Origin: Nocardia speluncae NBRC 108251
Lineage (GTDB): Bacteria > Actinomycetota > Actinomycetes > Mycobacteriales > Mycobacteriaceae
DNA length: 64,000 nt
Reading direction: 5' to 3'
Assembly (NCBI RefSeq): GCF_001613245.1
Contig: NZ_BDBZ01000033.1
Coordinates: 62,001 to 126,000, forward strand
Each line of letters starts with the position of its first letter. The stretch's first letter is position 1. Below, in pieces: positions 42,778-50,199 of the stretch. The translations under genes were made by a program, and so were the position numbers. Under the pieces are notes generated by a model. It had not been told where the DNA came from and did no database searches. It was given only the letters and a program-made list of their open reading frames with translations.

Positions 42778-43010
42778 ATGAACTTCATCAACGTCAACCC
42801 CCCGCGACGTATTACGAAGCCGCCAAAATCGGCAACCAGTCCGCGGCCGCGTTTTTCGCCACCTACGCCGGGAAGCTCAAGGGCCTGGAATCCACCAGCA
42901 AGATGGCGGGCAGCGCCGACCCCGGCAAGGACTGGGCCATCTCGTACGACGAGCAGGTCTGCGGCACCAACAACCTTGTCACCGCATTCACAGTCGACGC
43001 CGTCCGAGCC
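42778..43010 (+). pseudogene. frameshifted N-terminal fragment of a WXG-like toxin protein
   Basis: ATG 42778 starts MNFINVN, matching MNYINVD of the 47062 gene. The reading then changes frame at a run of six C at 42798-42803. In the other frame the similarity continues: ATYYEAAKIGNQSAAAFF, KLKGLESTSKMAGSADPGKDW, NLVTAF. It ends near 43010 in unrelated sequence. It is therefore a decayed paralogue of the N-terminal domain of the polymorphic toxin at 47062-47983. Confidence 0.75.
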
Positions 43011-43334
43011 GGCAAGTTCGTGCGGGATCACCACCAGCGGAATCCCGCCGGACGGTGCCGGCCGGAGATAGGCGATATCGACCTCGGTGGAACCTGCGGG
43101 CCGGCGTACTCGGCCGCCCGATCCGCGGGCAATCTCACGCTCCGCCAACCGGCGCATCGATCCGTCGGGTCCGTTCCGTCGTATAGCCACGCCGCGCCAC
43201 TGTACGAGCCGATTCGCGCGGGACCAGGTTCCTCGATGCGGACATGAGCGGTCTGCAACCGGTTCCGCCGCGAAGCAGGGGCGAGGCCGGTATCGACGCG
43301 ATCGAACCGAAATGACGAATGCCGTTGCGCACAA

Positions 43335-43640
43335 ACGGATATACGAGGCAGCGACTACCGGAGCGGCGGAGCCGGCCGGTTGCCGGAGGATCGTCCGCTG
43401 TTCCTCCGGCGCCACCCGGCGGAAATCAGCGTCCGGTTCCACCGGGATGTGTCCCGCGCCGTCGTGAAGGAATCCATATGGCCAGCCCACCACAGCCCCT
43501 CCAGTGGCACCACGACGTAGTCCCGCCCGAGGTCGCGTTTACTGGCGAACGTCCGCTTGTAAGCAGCCACCGGGTACAGGGGCTCGATCGCCGCGGTGAG
43601 CATGGGTGAGATGTTCGGATCCTCGTGCCCGGCGGCCGAT
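43335..43640 (-). pseudogene. degraded copy of the GyrI-like gene
   Basis: On the minus strand the segments EPLYPV, ASKRDLGRDYVVVPLEGLWW and DSFTTARDTSRWNRTL match the intact protein at 37924-38592, and in another frame APEEQRTILRQP matches its C-terminus. About 110 residues between them are missing and the frame changes. It is a non-functional partial duplicate about 5 kb from its parent. Confidence 0.75.
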
Positions 43641-43748
43641 GTGTTCGCCAGGGGAAGATATCGACTTCGCGCCGGGTTCGAGAGCAGCGCTGGAGGCGCG
43701 AGAGCGGCCAGATCCGTTCCTGATCAGCGAGACAAGCGCGCGGCGGCG

Positions 43749-44762
43749 TCACCATACGTTGGGTATCGCGCGCAATTCGGCAACGCTCATACCACGTCGG
43801 CGGCGTACCAAGTTTCGCAGCGTGCCAGCGTTCAAGTACCCGACTCGCGATGCGATCGACTCCAATGAAAGCGATGTCGTTCGCAGCAGATGTGCCGCGT
43901 GCGCGATCCGGATATCGTGAACGAAATCCTTCGGCGACATTCCCAGCTCCGCCTGGGTGATCCGTTGCAGACTCCGTTCGGTTATGCCGAGCTCGTGTGC
44001 GGCAGTCGAAATGCGGAACTGCTCGCCGATGTTCCGGCGGACCCAGTGTTCGAAACCAGCGAGCAGCGAGTTGCCCTGTGCCATTACTTCGGGAACGATA
44101 TGGTCGGCCTGAGCGCGGGCACTGCCCGTCACCAGAAACCGCGCGGTCTTTTCGGCCAAGGCAGGACTGGCCGTGTGGATCAGGGACAATGCCAGATCGA
44201 CATGGGCGAGATATGCGCCGGCGGTGACAACCGATTCGGTGCGGCACACGGTCAAGCTCTCGTCCAGGTCGACTGCTGTATACCGTTTGCGGAAGGCGGG
44301 ACCGAGCCACCAGCTGGTCGTCGCCGGCAATCCGTCGAGCACACCGGCTTCGGCCAGGAAGAATGTACCGGCGCAAGCGCCCGCGATATGTACCCCCGCG
44401 GAGTGTGCGCGGCCGATCCAGTCCAGTATCGGCCGGCTTCCGACGCCCGATACATGAGCGATGAGTTCCTGCGGATCGCCGATCTGCACGGCGGGCACGA
44501 TCAGCACACCGGGCACGGCCGCCGCATCGGAGTGGAACTGCAGATCGCCCAGAGCCACAGTGGGCACGGTGTAGCCGTTGCCGGACTGGATACTGCTACC
44601 GGTCGACACTGTGTGTACCCGCCACGGTGATGGGGGCGCCACGAGCCTGTGTCGGAGCCTATCGGCGAGGGCAAACGTCTCCAGCACCGCCGTGAGGCCG
44701 AGGTCGGCGACGCCGTCCATAGCGACAATTGCCACATCCATGTCGGAAACAGTACTGAACAT
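43749..44762 (-). CDS. GlxA-type AraC regulator with DJ-1/PfpI domain
   Basis: A 337-residue protein: an N-terminal DJ-1/PfpI-like domain with the reactive-cysteine elbow HIAGACAGTFFLAEAG, and a C-terminal AraC double helix-turn-helix (FRISTAAHELGITERSLQRI and SLESIASRVGYLNAGTLRN). The domain order is that of GlxA activators, which sense small molecules. An ATG seven codons in (44741) is an alternative start. Divergent from a VOC-family gene, which it may regulate. Confidence 0.9.
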   Translation of the reverse strand: MFSTVSDMDVAIVAMDGVADLGLTAVLETFALADRLRHRLVAPPSPWRVHTVSTGSSIQSGNGYTVPTVALGDLQFHSDAAAVPGVLIVPAVQIGDPQELIAHVSGVGSRPILDWIGRAHSAGVHIAGACAGTFFLAEAGVLDGLPATTSWWLGPAFRKRYTAVDLDESLTVCRTESVVTAGAYLAHVDLALSLIHTASPALAEKTARFLVTGSARAQADHIVPEVMAQGNSLLAGFEHWVRRNIGEQFRISTAAHELGITERSLQRITQAELGMSPKDFVHDIRIAHAAHLLRTTSLSLESIASRVGYLNAGTLRNLVRRRRGMSVAELRAIPNVW

Positions 44763-44864
44763 GTCGTATCCGACACTTCAAATCGGTGGGAAACGGTCCT
44801 ACTGTCGTCATATCCCGGTCACCGGGCACCACCCGGACGACCTCGCGCTACCCCGGAGCCCAAG

Positions 44865-45299
44865 ATGCCGCCGCTTGTTTCGACCACTGGTACCCATCAC
44901 ATTCGGTTGACCGTCACCGACATAGAGCGTTCTCGTCGCTTCTACGGAGAGGTGCTGGGATTTGCGGTGGCCGCGGAATCCGCCGGTAGCCCCGAAGACC
45001 CGGCAGTTCGTACCGACCCCTTCGCCCTCTACGGCGGGGTCGTGTTCCAGGCGAACGGCATGCTGTTGGGCCTGCGCCCGGTGGCCGCGCCGACCGACAG
45101 ATTCGACCCCGACCGGGTCGGGCTCGATCACCTCAGTTTCACGGTCGACAGCCGCAAGGACCTCGTCGCGGCGGCGGCCCGGCTGGCCGCGGCCGGAGTA
45201 ACACCCGGGAAGATCACTGAAATGGACCAGTTCGGGATAGCGATTCTCGCATTCGCCGACCCCGACGGCATCCAACTCGAACTCACCGCGCCCATCTGA
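44865..45299 (+). CDS. VOC family (glyoxalase/bleomycin resistance-type) protein
   Basis: A 144-residue vicinal-oxygen-chelate protein with THHIRLTVTDIERSRRFYGEVLGF and a C-terminal FADPDGIQLELTAPI. The metal-binding His and Glu are visible in HHIRL and QLEL, with DHLSFTV between. It may be a lactoylglutathione-lyase-like enzyme or a dioxygenase. Target of the divergent GlxA-type regulator is a reasonable guess. Confidence 0.85.
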   Translation: MPPLVSTTGTHHIRLTVTDIERSRRFYGEVLGFAVAAESAGSPEDPAVRTDPFALYGGVVFQANGMLLGLRPVAAPTDRFDPDRVGLDHLSFTVDSRKDLVAAAARLAAAGVTPGKITEMDQFGIAILAFADPDGIQLELTAPI

Positions 45300-45355
45300 T
45301 TCCGCGACCGGCACGCCGGTGTCCGAAACCGACAATCAACCGAACGGCTCTCGCT

Positions 45356-46144
45356 ATGAACAGCCACATTCCCCAGCGACCCGATACGCTGCCGCCGTAT
45401 CCACAGTTGTGGGCCCGGTGGACGGTGACTGCGGCCGCCTTCGCCGCGGCGCGAGACCTGCGCGGCCCCCGTATCCTGCCGTTGCTGGCGTGGTTCCAGA
45501 ACGGTCACCACAGCGGGGCGGTGCTGCACTCACTCCCTGGCGGACGGGCAGTGTTGTGGGGAGAAACCGTGACGGGCCCGGCCGGGAAGGGCACGGTCCG
45601 GCCCTTCGGCTTCCGATGGGAGGCCGGCCGCTGGTATGTGGCCGATCAGTCCCTGGCGGCCGATCAGTGCGCGGCGGCGATCCCCAGTGTGTGGGCCACA
45701 GACGAGGCGGTCGACACTGTCGTAGCAATCGTCGGTGAGCAACGGCGGGCGGCGGCGGTCACGATGGTGTGCGCCGCCGAGTTCGGCGCCGTGACCCCCT
45801 CGCTCATCGCCGAGGTGTTCGGTGATGACGACGGGTTCCACACCGCAGCGGCCACCAGCCAACTCGCGATGGCAGGTGTCCTCGCACCAGCATCGGCCCG
45901 GGTACCAGCCGAGTTACGGAGCGAACCAGCGGCACCGGAACCTCATCTCGTGGACTCCGTTCCGGAGCCCGCGTACGGCCCGTTCGGCACCCCCTCTCTG
46001 GACGGACTGATGAAACACGGCCTGCCCGGTATGGGATCGGACCGCGGTGCCCATCCGGTCCGGCTGAGCGACCGGTCTGCGTGCCTATTCGACCCTGGAC
46101 GGCGAGCATCCGCCCTCGTCAGTCCATGGAAGGAGGAGCGGTAA
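45356..46144 (+). CDS. hypothetical protein next to WXG100 genes
   Basis: A 262-residue soluble protein with no recognised family. The N-terminal half has LPPYPQLWARWTVTAAAFAAARDLRGPRILPLLAWF. The middle reads like an alpha/beta domain (GKGTVRPFGFRWEAGRWYVADQ, AAVTMVCAAEFGAVTPSL), and the C-terminus is Pro/Ser rich. Its position immediately before WXG100 genes suggests an ESX-related or toxin-related role, but that is inference only. Confidence 0.55.
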   Translation: MNSHIPQRPDTLPPYPQLWARWTVTAAAFAAARDLRGPRILPLLAWFQNGHHSGAVLHSLPGGRAVLWGETVTGPAGKGTVRPFGFRWEAGRWYVADQSLAADQCAAAIPSVWATDEAVDTVVAIVGEQRRAAAVTMVCAAEFGAVTPSLIAEVFGDDDGFHTAAATSQLAMAGVLAPASARVPAELRSEPAAPEPHLVDSVPEPAYGPFGTPSLDGLMKHGLPGMGSDRGAHPVRLSDRSACLFDPGRRASALVSPWKEER

Positions 46145-46409
46145 CCGGCGAAGCCGTCGAGGTGTTGGCATCCGCCGCGCTGCGACCGCGCGCCAGCCGG
46201 AGAAAATGCCGCCATAGGTGTACTTCGAGGCCGCCGGGAAACCAGGCCTCTGCATGGAGAATCCAGCCGACCGTCTCTCATGACCACCGCGAAGATCAAA
46301 AAATGTGATCTACAGCAGACCGTCCTTACGTCGCATCCGCTCGGTTGACAGAGCACCATGCGCCAGGGCTGTTGGTACAGCGATTGTTCGATGAGTCCGG
46401 GGGGACGTT
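46145..46409. other. non-coding stretch with a remnant of a flavoprotein 3' end
   Basis: At 46174-46209, 36 bases repeat 48510-48546 with one substitution and one indel. That copy is the end of the KstD-like gene read on the minus strand. The minus strand here reads KYTYGGIFSGWRA, similar to its IFSGRRAG segment. The rest shows no gene. Confidence 0.5.
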
Positions 46410-46727
46410 TTGTCAGAGGAGACAGCGGATCCGGGCTTGCAGGTTGTTCCTGGCCACGTCTTGGATGCGGGTAAGTTCATGCAGCTCACCGCCGACTAAC
46501 TGGTGAACGCCCTACACACTCTCGACACCGAGATCGATGCCGTACTCGGGGTATGGAAAGGACACTCGGCCAACGCCTACCGCGTTGGCTGGGACGAAAC
46601 CAAACAAGGCGCGGTCGAGGTACTGGAAGCGTTGTCGACCATCGCCGAACTCTTGGGCATCACCACCGCGTGGTTCGTCGAACAAGACGACACCAATTCC
46701 CAGAGCTACCCATCGCTGAACCTTTAG
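46410..46727 (+). pseudogene. WXG100-like gene with an in-frame stop
   Basis: A frame from TTG 46410 (after AGGAG-poor sequence) reads SEETADPGLQVVPGHVL and then FMQLTAD, followed by TAA at 46497-46499. It continues LVNALHTLDTEIDAVLGVWKG and further in the same frame to 46727. The WKG turn and length (about 105 residues without the stop) are those of a WXG100 protein. The stop lies in the first helix, so the gene is either inactive or starts at GTG 46503, making only a shortened second part. Confidence 0.7.
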
Positions 46728-46749
46728 CCATATCCCCGGGGCATCCATC

Positions 46750-47055
46750 GTGCCCGACGATTCACAAGCCTTTCAAGTCGACCTCGACCAACTCGACAAC
46801 CTCACTGCCCGCGCAGGCAATTTCGTCGGCTTCCTCAACGACAGCCTCACCAGCCTCCAGCAACGCATGGACGGCCTGCAACACACCTGGACCGGTGACG
46901 CCGCCCGAACCCAAGCCGACGCGTACCGCCAATGGGCGACCGGCGCCACCGATGTCAGCGAAGGCATCGACGCCATGCGCCAAGCCGCCCTCGACGCCCA
47001 CACCCGCTACACCACCGCCATCGACACCGTGCAACGCATCCTCGGCCGCCGATAA
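46750..47055 (+). CDS. WXG100 family protein
   Basis: A 101-residue helical hairpin protein with the turn HTWTGDAA (WTG at 47-49), typical of EsxA/EsxB-like proteins secreted by type VII systems, often as partners of polymorphic toxins. The start is GTG 46750. It is followed after 6 bases by a toxin gene with a similar helical N-terminus, so the two probably formed a secreted pair. No ESX secretion machinery genes are in the window. Confidence 0.85.
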   Translation: MPDDSQAFQVDLDQLDNLTARAGNFVGFLNDSLTSLQQRMDGLQHTWTGDAARTQADAYRQWATGATDVSEGIDAMRQAALDAHTRYTTAIDTVQRILGRR

Positions 47056-47061
47056 CGGCCG

Positions 47062-47983
47062 ATGAACTACATCAACGTCGACCCGGCCACCTACTACGCG
47101 GCCGCCGCCGGCATCAACCACGCCGCCGGCGAATTCTTCACCACCTACACATTCCACTTGAAAGCTCTCGAAAGAACCGCGGCCATGGCCGGCAGTATCG
47201 GCCCAGGAAAGCACTGGGGCGACCACTACAACAAGCACGTCCAGGACACCGACCAGCTCGTCACCGCCCTGATCACCGTTGCCGACCGGTACATCACCGC
47301 ACTCAACCAGATCGGCCACCTCTACGCCTTGGCCGACCACGATCCGGTCTCCGGCACACCACCGCCTGCGAAACCAGCCGATCCGCCCCTGATATTCGCT
47401 CCTCGGTCTCCACCACCGCCCTCCGTCGGCGGCGGCCCTGCGTCCGGCCTGGTCGACGACGGACTCGACCTCGCCCGCAAGATCGTTATACCCACCCCCA
47501 ACGGCGACACCCACAAACTGCACGCCGCTTACACCGTCTGGAACGCTCTCGCCGGGGCATCCGAAACCACCGAGTTGCCCACCGAACTGGGCCGTAGAAG
47601 CCGCCTCGACGCCGAGACGTGGTGAAATAGACGAATCGGAAAAGCCATTCGATCCAGCAGAGAGAGAAATCGCGGAAATTCATTGCAAATGACGGAAAGA
47701 TGTCAAGGGTGTGGCGGAAGGCACAACTAGAACTCCCGATGCGCTCGTCAACGGCACCCCAACAGAATTCAAGACCCTCAACGAAGGCGCTTCGAACAAC
47801 ACGGTAAAGAATGCATTGGACTCGGCCAGCGGTCAGGCACCGAATGCAATTATCAACGCAAAGCACAGCGGAATATCGCAAGATGAAGCGCAGCGTGGTT
47901 TGAATAGGTTCCTCGGTGCAAGTCCGGATACGATGACCACCGTACGCATAATTGGCGACGGCTGGGAAATCAATTGGCCCTAG
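47062..47983 (+). pseudogene. broken polymorphic toxin with CdiA-type C-terminal nuclease domain
   Basis: From ATG 47062 an N-terminal helical secretion-like domain (MNYINVDPATYYAAAAGINHA) and a Pro-rich linker read to a TGA at 47623. In the next frame the text continues without a break in sense: DESEKPFDPAEREIAEIHCK, a TGA at 47690, then KDVKGVAEG, RTPDALVNGTPTEFKTL and VRIIGDGWEI. This last part resembles the tRNA-nuclease domain of CdiA-type contact toxins. At least one frameshift near 47600-47632 and one nonsense codon separate the halves, so the full toxin cannot be made; a C-terminal piece from GTG 47711 might still be expressed. Confidence 0.75.
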
Positions 47984-47993
47984 GAGATATGTC

Positions 47994-48350
47994 GTGAGTT
48001 CGCATCACCAGATATTCATCGACACAGACGCAGAGGAATCGGCTCTGATCGAATCCATCCAGACGATCACTGGATCCCGTCCGCGTACGCAACAAGTGCT
48101 TGACGGTGCCACTTTGAGGGCTTTCATATTCGACAACACCGTGGTGGAGCTGGAAATGTCGCACGAATACGAGGATGACCTCGGGATTCCTTTCTCGAAG
48201 TATCCGATTGTTATTACCGTGCGCGACCTGAATTCGAATAGAACCCGCGAGGAATCAACCGCGCGCTGGCTTCTGGATAAGGTGTGCAGCATTACCGGAT
48301 CCCACGGAATCTTGGTAGAAGACCTCCAGAGAATGCTCGAACGCCGTTGA
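47994..48350 (+). CDS. candidate immunity protein for the CdiA-like toxin
   Basis: A 118-residue protein, start GTG 47994 after AGGAGATATGTC, mildly acidic and with no known family. It reads SSHHQIFIDTDAEESALIESIQTITG with further helices and strands. It begins 10 bases after the toxin stop, the normal place of an immunity gene, and its base composition is lower in GC than the steroid genes, like the toxin tip. The reading frame is intact while the toxin is broken. Confidence 0.65.
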   Translation: MSSHHQIFIDTDAEESALIESIQTITGSRPRTQQVLDGATLRAFIFDNTVVELEMSHEYEDDLGIPFSKYPIVITVRDLNSNRTREESTARWLLDKVCSITGSHGILVEDLQRMLERR

Positions 48351-48466
48351 TTCGGTCCACCTTCGGTGGCAGGTTCACGACCACTGAGCATGGCGCATAT
48401 GAGGCACGGTTGGCGTGCCGGGTGCCGCCGCGCCGGGAACTGTGCCGACTCTGCCGACGCCTGACG

Positions 48467-50086
48467 CTACTTTCGCCTGCCGGTGTCGGCGGCGGCAGAC
48501 TGTTCGCCTGCCGCGCTGCGACCCGCGCGCCGGCCGGAGAAAATGCAGTCGGACAAAGACAGCCCGCTGACGTAGGAGTTCACGCAGATTCCGGCGGCTG
48601 TCCGACCGGCCGCATACAGGCCCGGAATATCGCCGCCGTCGGCGCCCTTCACCGCACCGGTGTCCTCGTCGACAACCAGCCCGCCAACCGTGAACATCGG
48701 GCAGGGGTTGGTCAGGCTTCGTTTGATCGAGACATCCACCAGCCAGTACGGGCCGCCACCGACGGGGCGGACATACTCGGCGGGTTTATCTACCGGGTCG
48801 GGGGCGCCGGTGGCGTATGCGGAGTTGTGTGCGGCGACCGTTTCCCGCAGACCTGACGCGTCGATACCTGCCGCGGCGGCGACGGCGTCCAGAGTCTTGC
48901 CTCGCTTCGCCTTTCGCCGCATGACCTCGAACTGCATCCGCTGGAACCAGGCGGCCTGCGGGCCTATCTGGGAGATCGCCTTCCGCATCAGTTCGTCGTC
49001 GGCGAGCAGGAAGCCGATACCGTCGTGCCGGTTGATCAGGGCGTCACCGACCGCGGCGCCGTAGCGGGTTTCATCTATCACCCGCTGCCCTTTCCCGTCG
49101 ACGAGCAGCGCACCGGCGAACGAGCTCGGCGGCAGCAGGAACCGCCAGGCCGAGACATTGCCCATCCGGGAGGTGGCGGCGCCGGCATTGCGGCCCATTT
49201 CGATACCGCTGCCGTCGTCGCCGGAGCTGCCAAGTGCCAGGCCGTTCCTGTAGGCGGGGGCGTAGGCACGCATCATTTCCCGGTTGGCGATGAAGCCACC
49301 CGCAGTGAGGACAACGCCGCGCCGGGCGAGCACTCGGAGGGTGGTGCCGTACCGGCGGTCGAGGCGGGCGAGCTGTTTTTCCAGTGCGCGGCGCAGGGGT
49401 GGGTAATAGATTCCGGGCTTGGCGGCGACGGCGGCCATCCGGATGTAGCGCGCGCGAACCCGGGAGGGGGCATCGCGCAGGGTGCGGCACTGCACCCCGA
49501 CCACGGCGCCGGTGTCGTCGGTGAGCAGCGTGGTCGCCGTGGTGAGCGATTCGACCCGGACACCCTTGTTTGCCGCGGACCGGGCGAGCGGCGCGAACAG
49601 CTTCTTCCCCGAAGTGCCCCACCCCTTGACCCGGTGGCCGCGTTGGGCGGGGGTGATGTCGTTGAAGGCGCCGGAGATCTCGCTACCGGAGTAGTAGAGG
49701 TAGTAGTCGTTGTTCGGGTACGAGGTCTTGTACGGGCACAGCGACGCCTCGAACGGCACCCCGTGACCGGTCAGCCAGTCGATCATGGCCGGGCTGCCGT
49801 CGACGAACCGGCGCAGTGTCGCGGGCGCGACCGCATCGCCGACCTCACGTTCCAGATAGGCGAGCATCTGCTCGGGTGTGTCCTCGACTCCGCCCGCGCG
49901 CTGCACCCAGGTCCCTCCGCCGGCGTAGATGATCCCGCCGGACAGTGCGGTTGCTCCCCCGCCGGTGAATCGGTCCAGGACGAGTACCTGGGCACCGTCC
50001 TCGGTGGCCTGCAGCGCCGTCGCTGCTCCGGCCGCTCCGTATCCGACGACCACCACGTCCGCGGTCAGGTCCCATTCCTGCGTCAT
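48467..50086 (-). CDS. FAD-dependent oxidoreductase, KstD-like paralogue
   Basis: A 539-residue flavoprotein of the fumarate reductase/KstD superfamily, with the FAD motif VVVGYGAAGAATAL (12-25). C-terminal NSYVSGLSLSD takes the place of the KstD HTYAGPG motif: Tyr505 is present but the residue four on is Leu509 instead of Gly. The Tyr119-type residue is uncertain (a YYLYYSG segment exists). It could be a 3-ketosteroid 4- or 1-dehydrogenase, or act on another steroid. It is divergent from kstD and has its own KstR-like box upstream. Confidence 0.72.
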   Translation of the reverse strand: MTQEWDLTADVVVVGYGAAGAATALQATEDGAQVLVLDRFTGGGATALSGGIIYAGGGTWVQRAGGVEDTPEQMLAYLEREVGDAVAPATLRRFVDGSPAMIDWLTGHGVPFEASLCPYKTSYPNNDYYLYYSGSEISGAFNDITPAQRGHRVKGWGTSGKKLFAPLARSAANKGVRVESLTTATTLLTDDTGAVVGVQCRTLRDAPSRVRARYIRMAAVAAKPGIYYPPLRRALEKQLARLDRRYGTTLRVLARRGVVLTAGGFIANREMMRAYAPAYRNGLALGSSGDDGSGIEMGRNAGAATSRMGNVSAWRFLLPPSSFAGALLVDGKGQRVIDETRYGAAVGDALINRHDGIGFLLADDELMRKAISQIGPQAAWFQRMQFEVMRRKAKRGKTLDAVAAAAGIDASGLRETVAAHNSAYATGAPDPVDKPAEYVRPVGGGPYWLVDVSIKRSLTNPCPMFTVGGLVVDEDTGAVKGADGGDIPGLYAAGRTAAGICVNSYVSGLSLSDCIFSGRRAGRSAAGEQSAAADTGRRK

Positions 50087-50107
50087 CTAGCCAACTCCAC
50101 CGAAAAT

Positions 50108-50121
50108 TGAAACGAGTTTCG
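50108..50121. promoter_or_regulatory. KstR-like box upstream of the KstD-like gene
   Basis: TGAAACGAGTTTCG matches seven of eight fixed positions of TnnAACnnGTTnnA with perfect GAAAC/GTTTC arms. It lies 22 bases upstream of the leftward flavoprotein. Confidence 0.6.
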
Positions 50122-50184
50122 CTGCCGTTTCCGCGGCAGAATAAGTCTTCTGCCACACAACATAGACCAACAGCGGCATCATTC

Positions 50185-50198
50185 TATAACGTGTTCTA
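50185..50198. promoter_or_regulatory. KstR operator overlapping the kstD start
   Basis: TATAACGTGTTCTA matches all eight fixed positions of the KstR motif and ends two bases before the kstD ATG at 50200. Its first half, TATAAC, is also a plausible -10 element. Confidence 0.88.
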
Positions 50199-50199
50199 C

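Noticed and set aside
42798..42803. Frameshift at the C run as programmed frameshifting
   Set aside because: The copy is also truncated and fused to unrelated sequence, so decay or a sequencing error is more likely than recoding.
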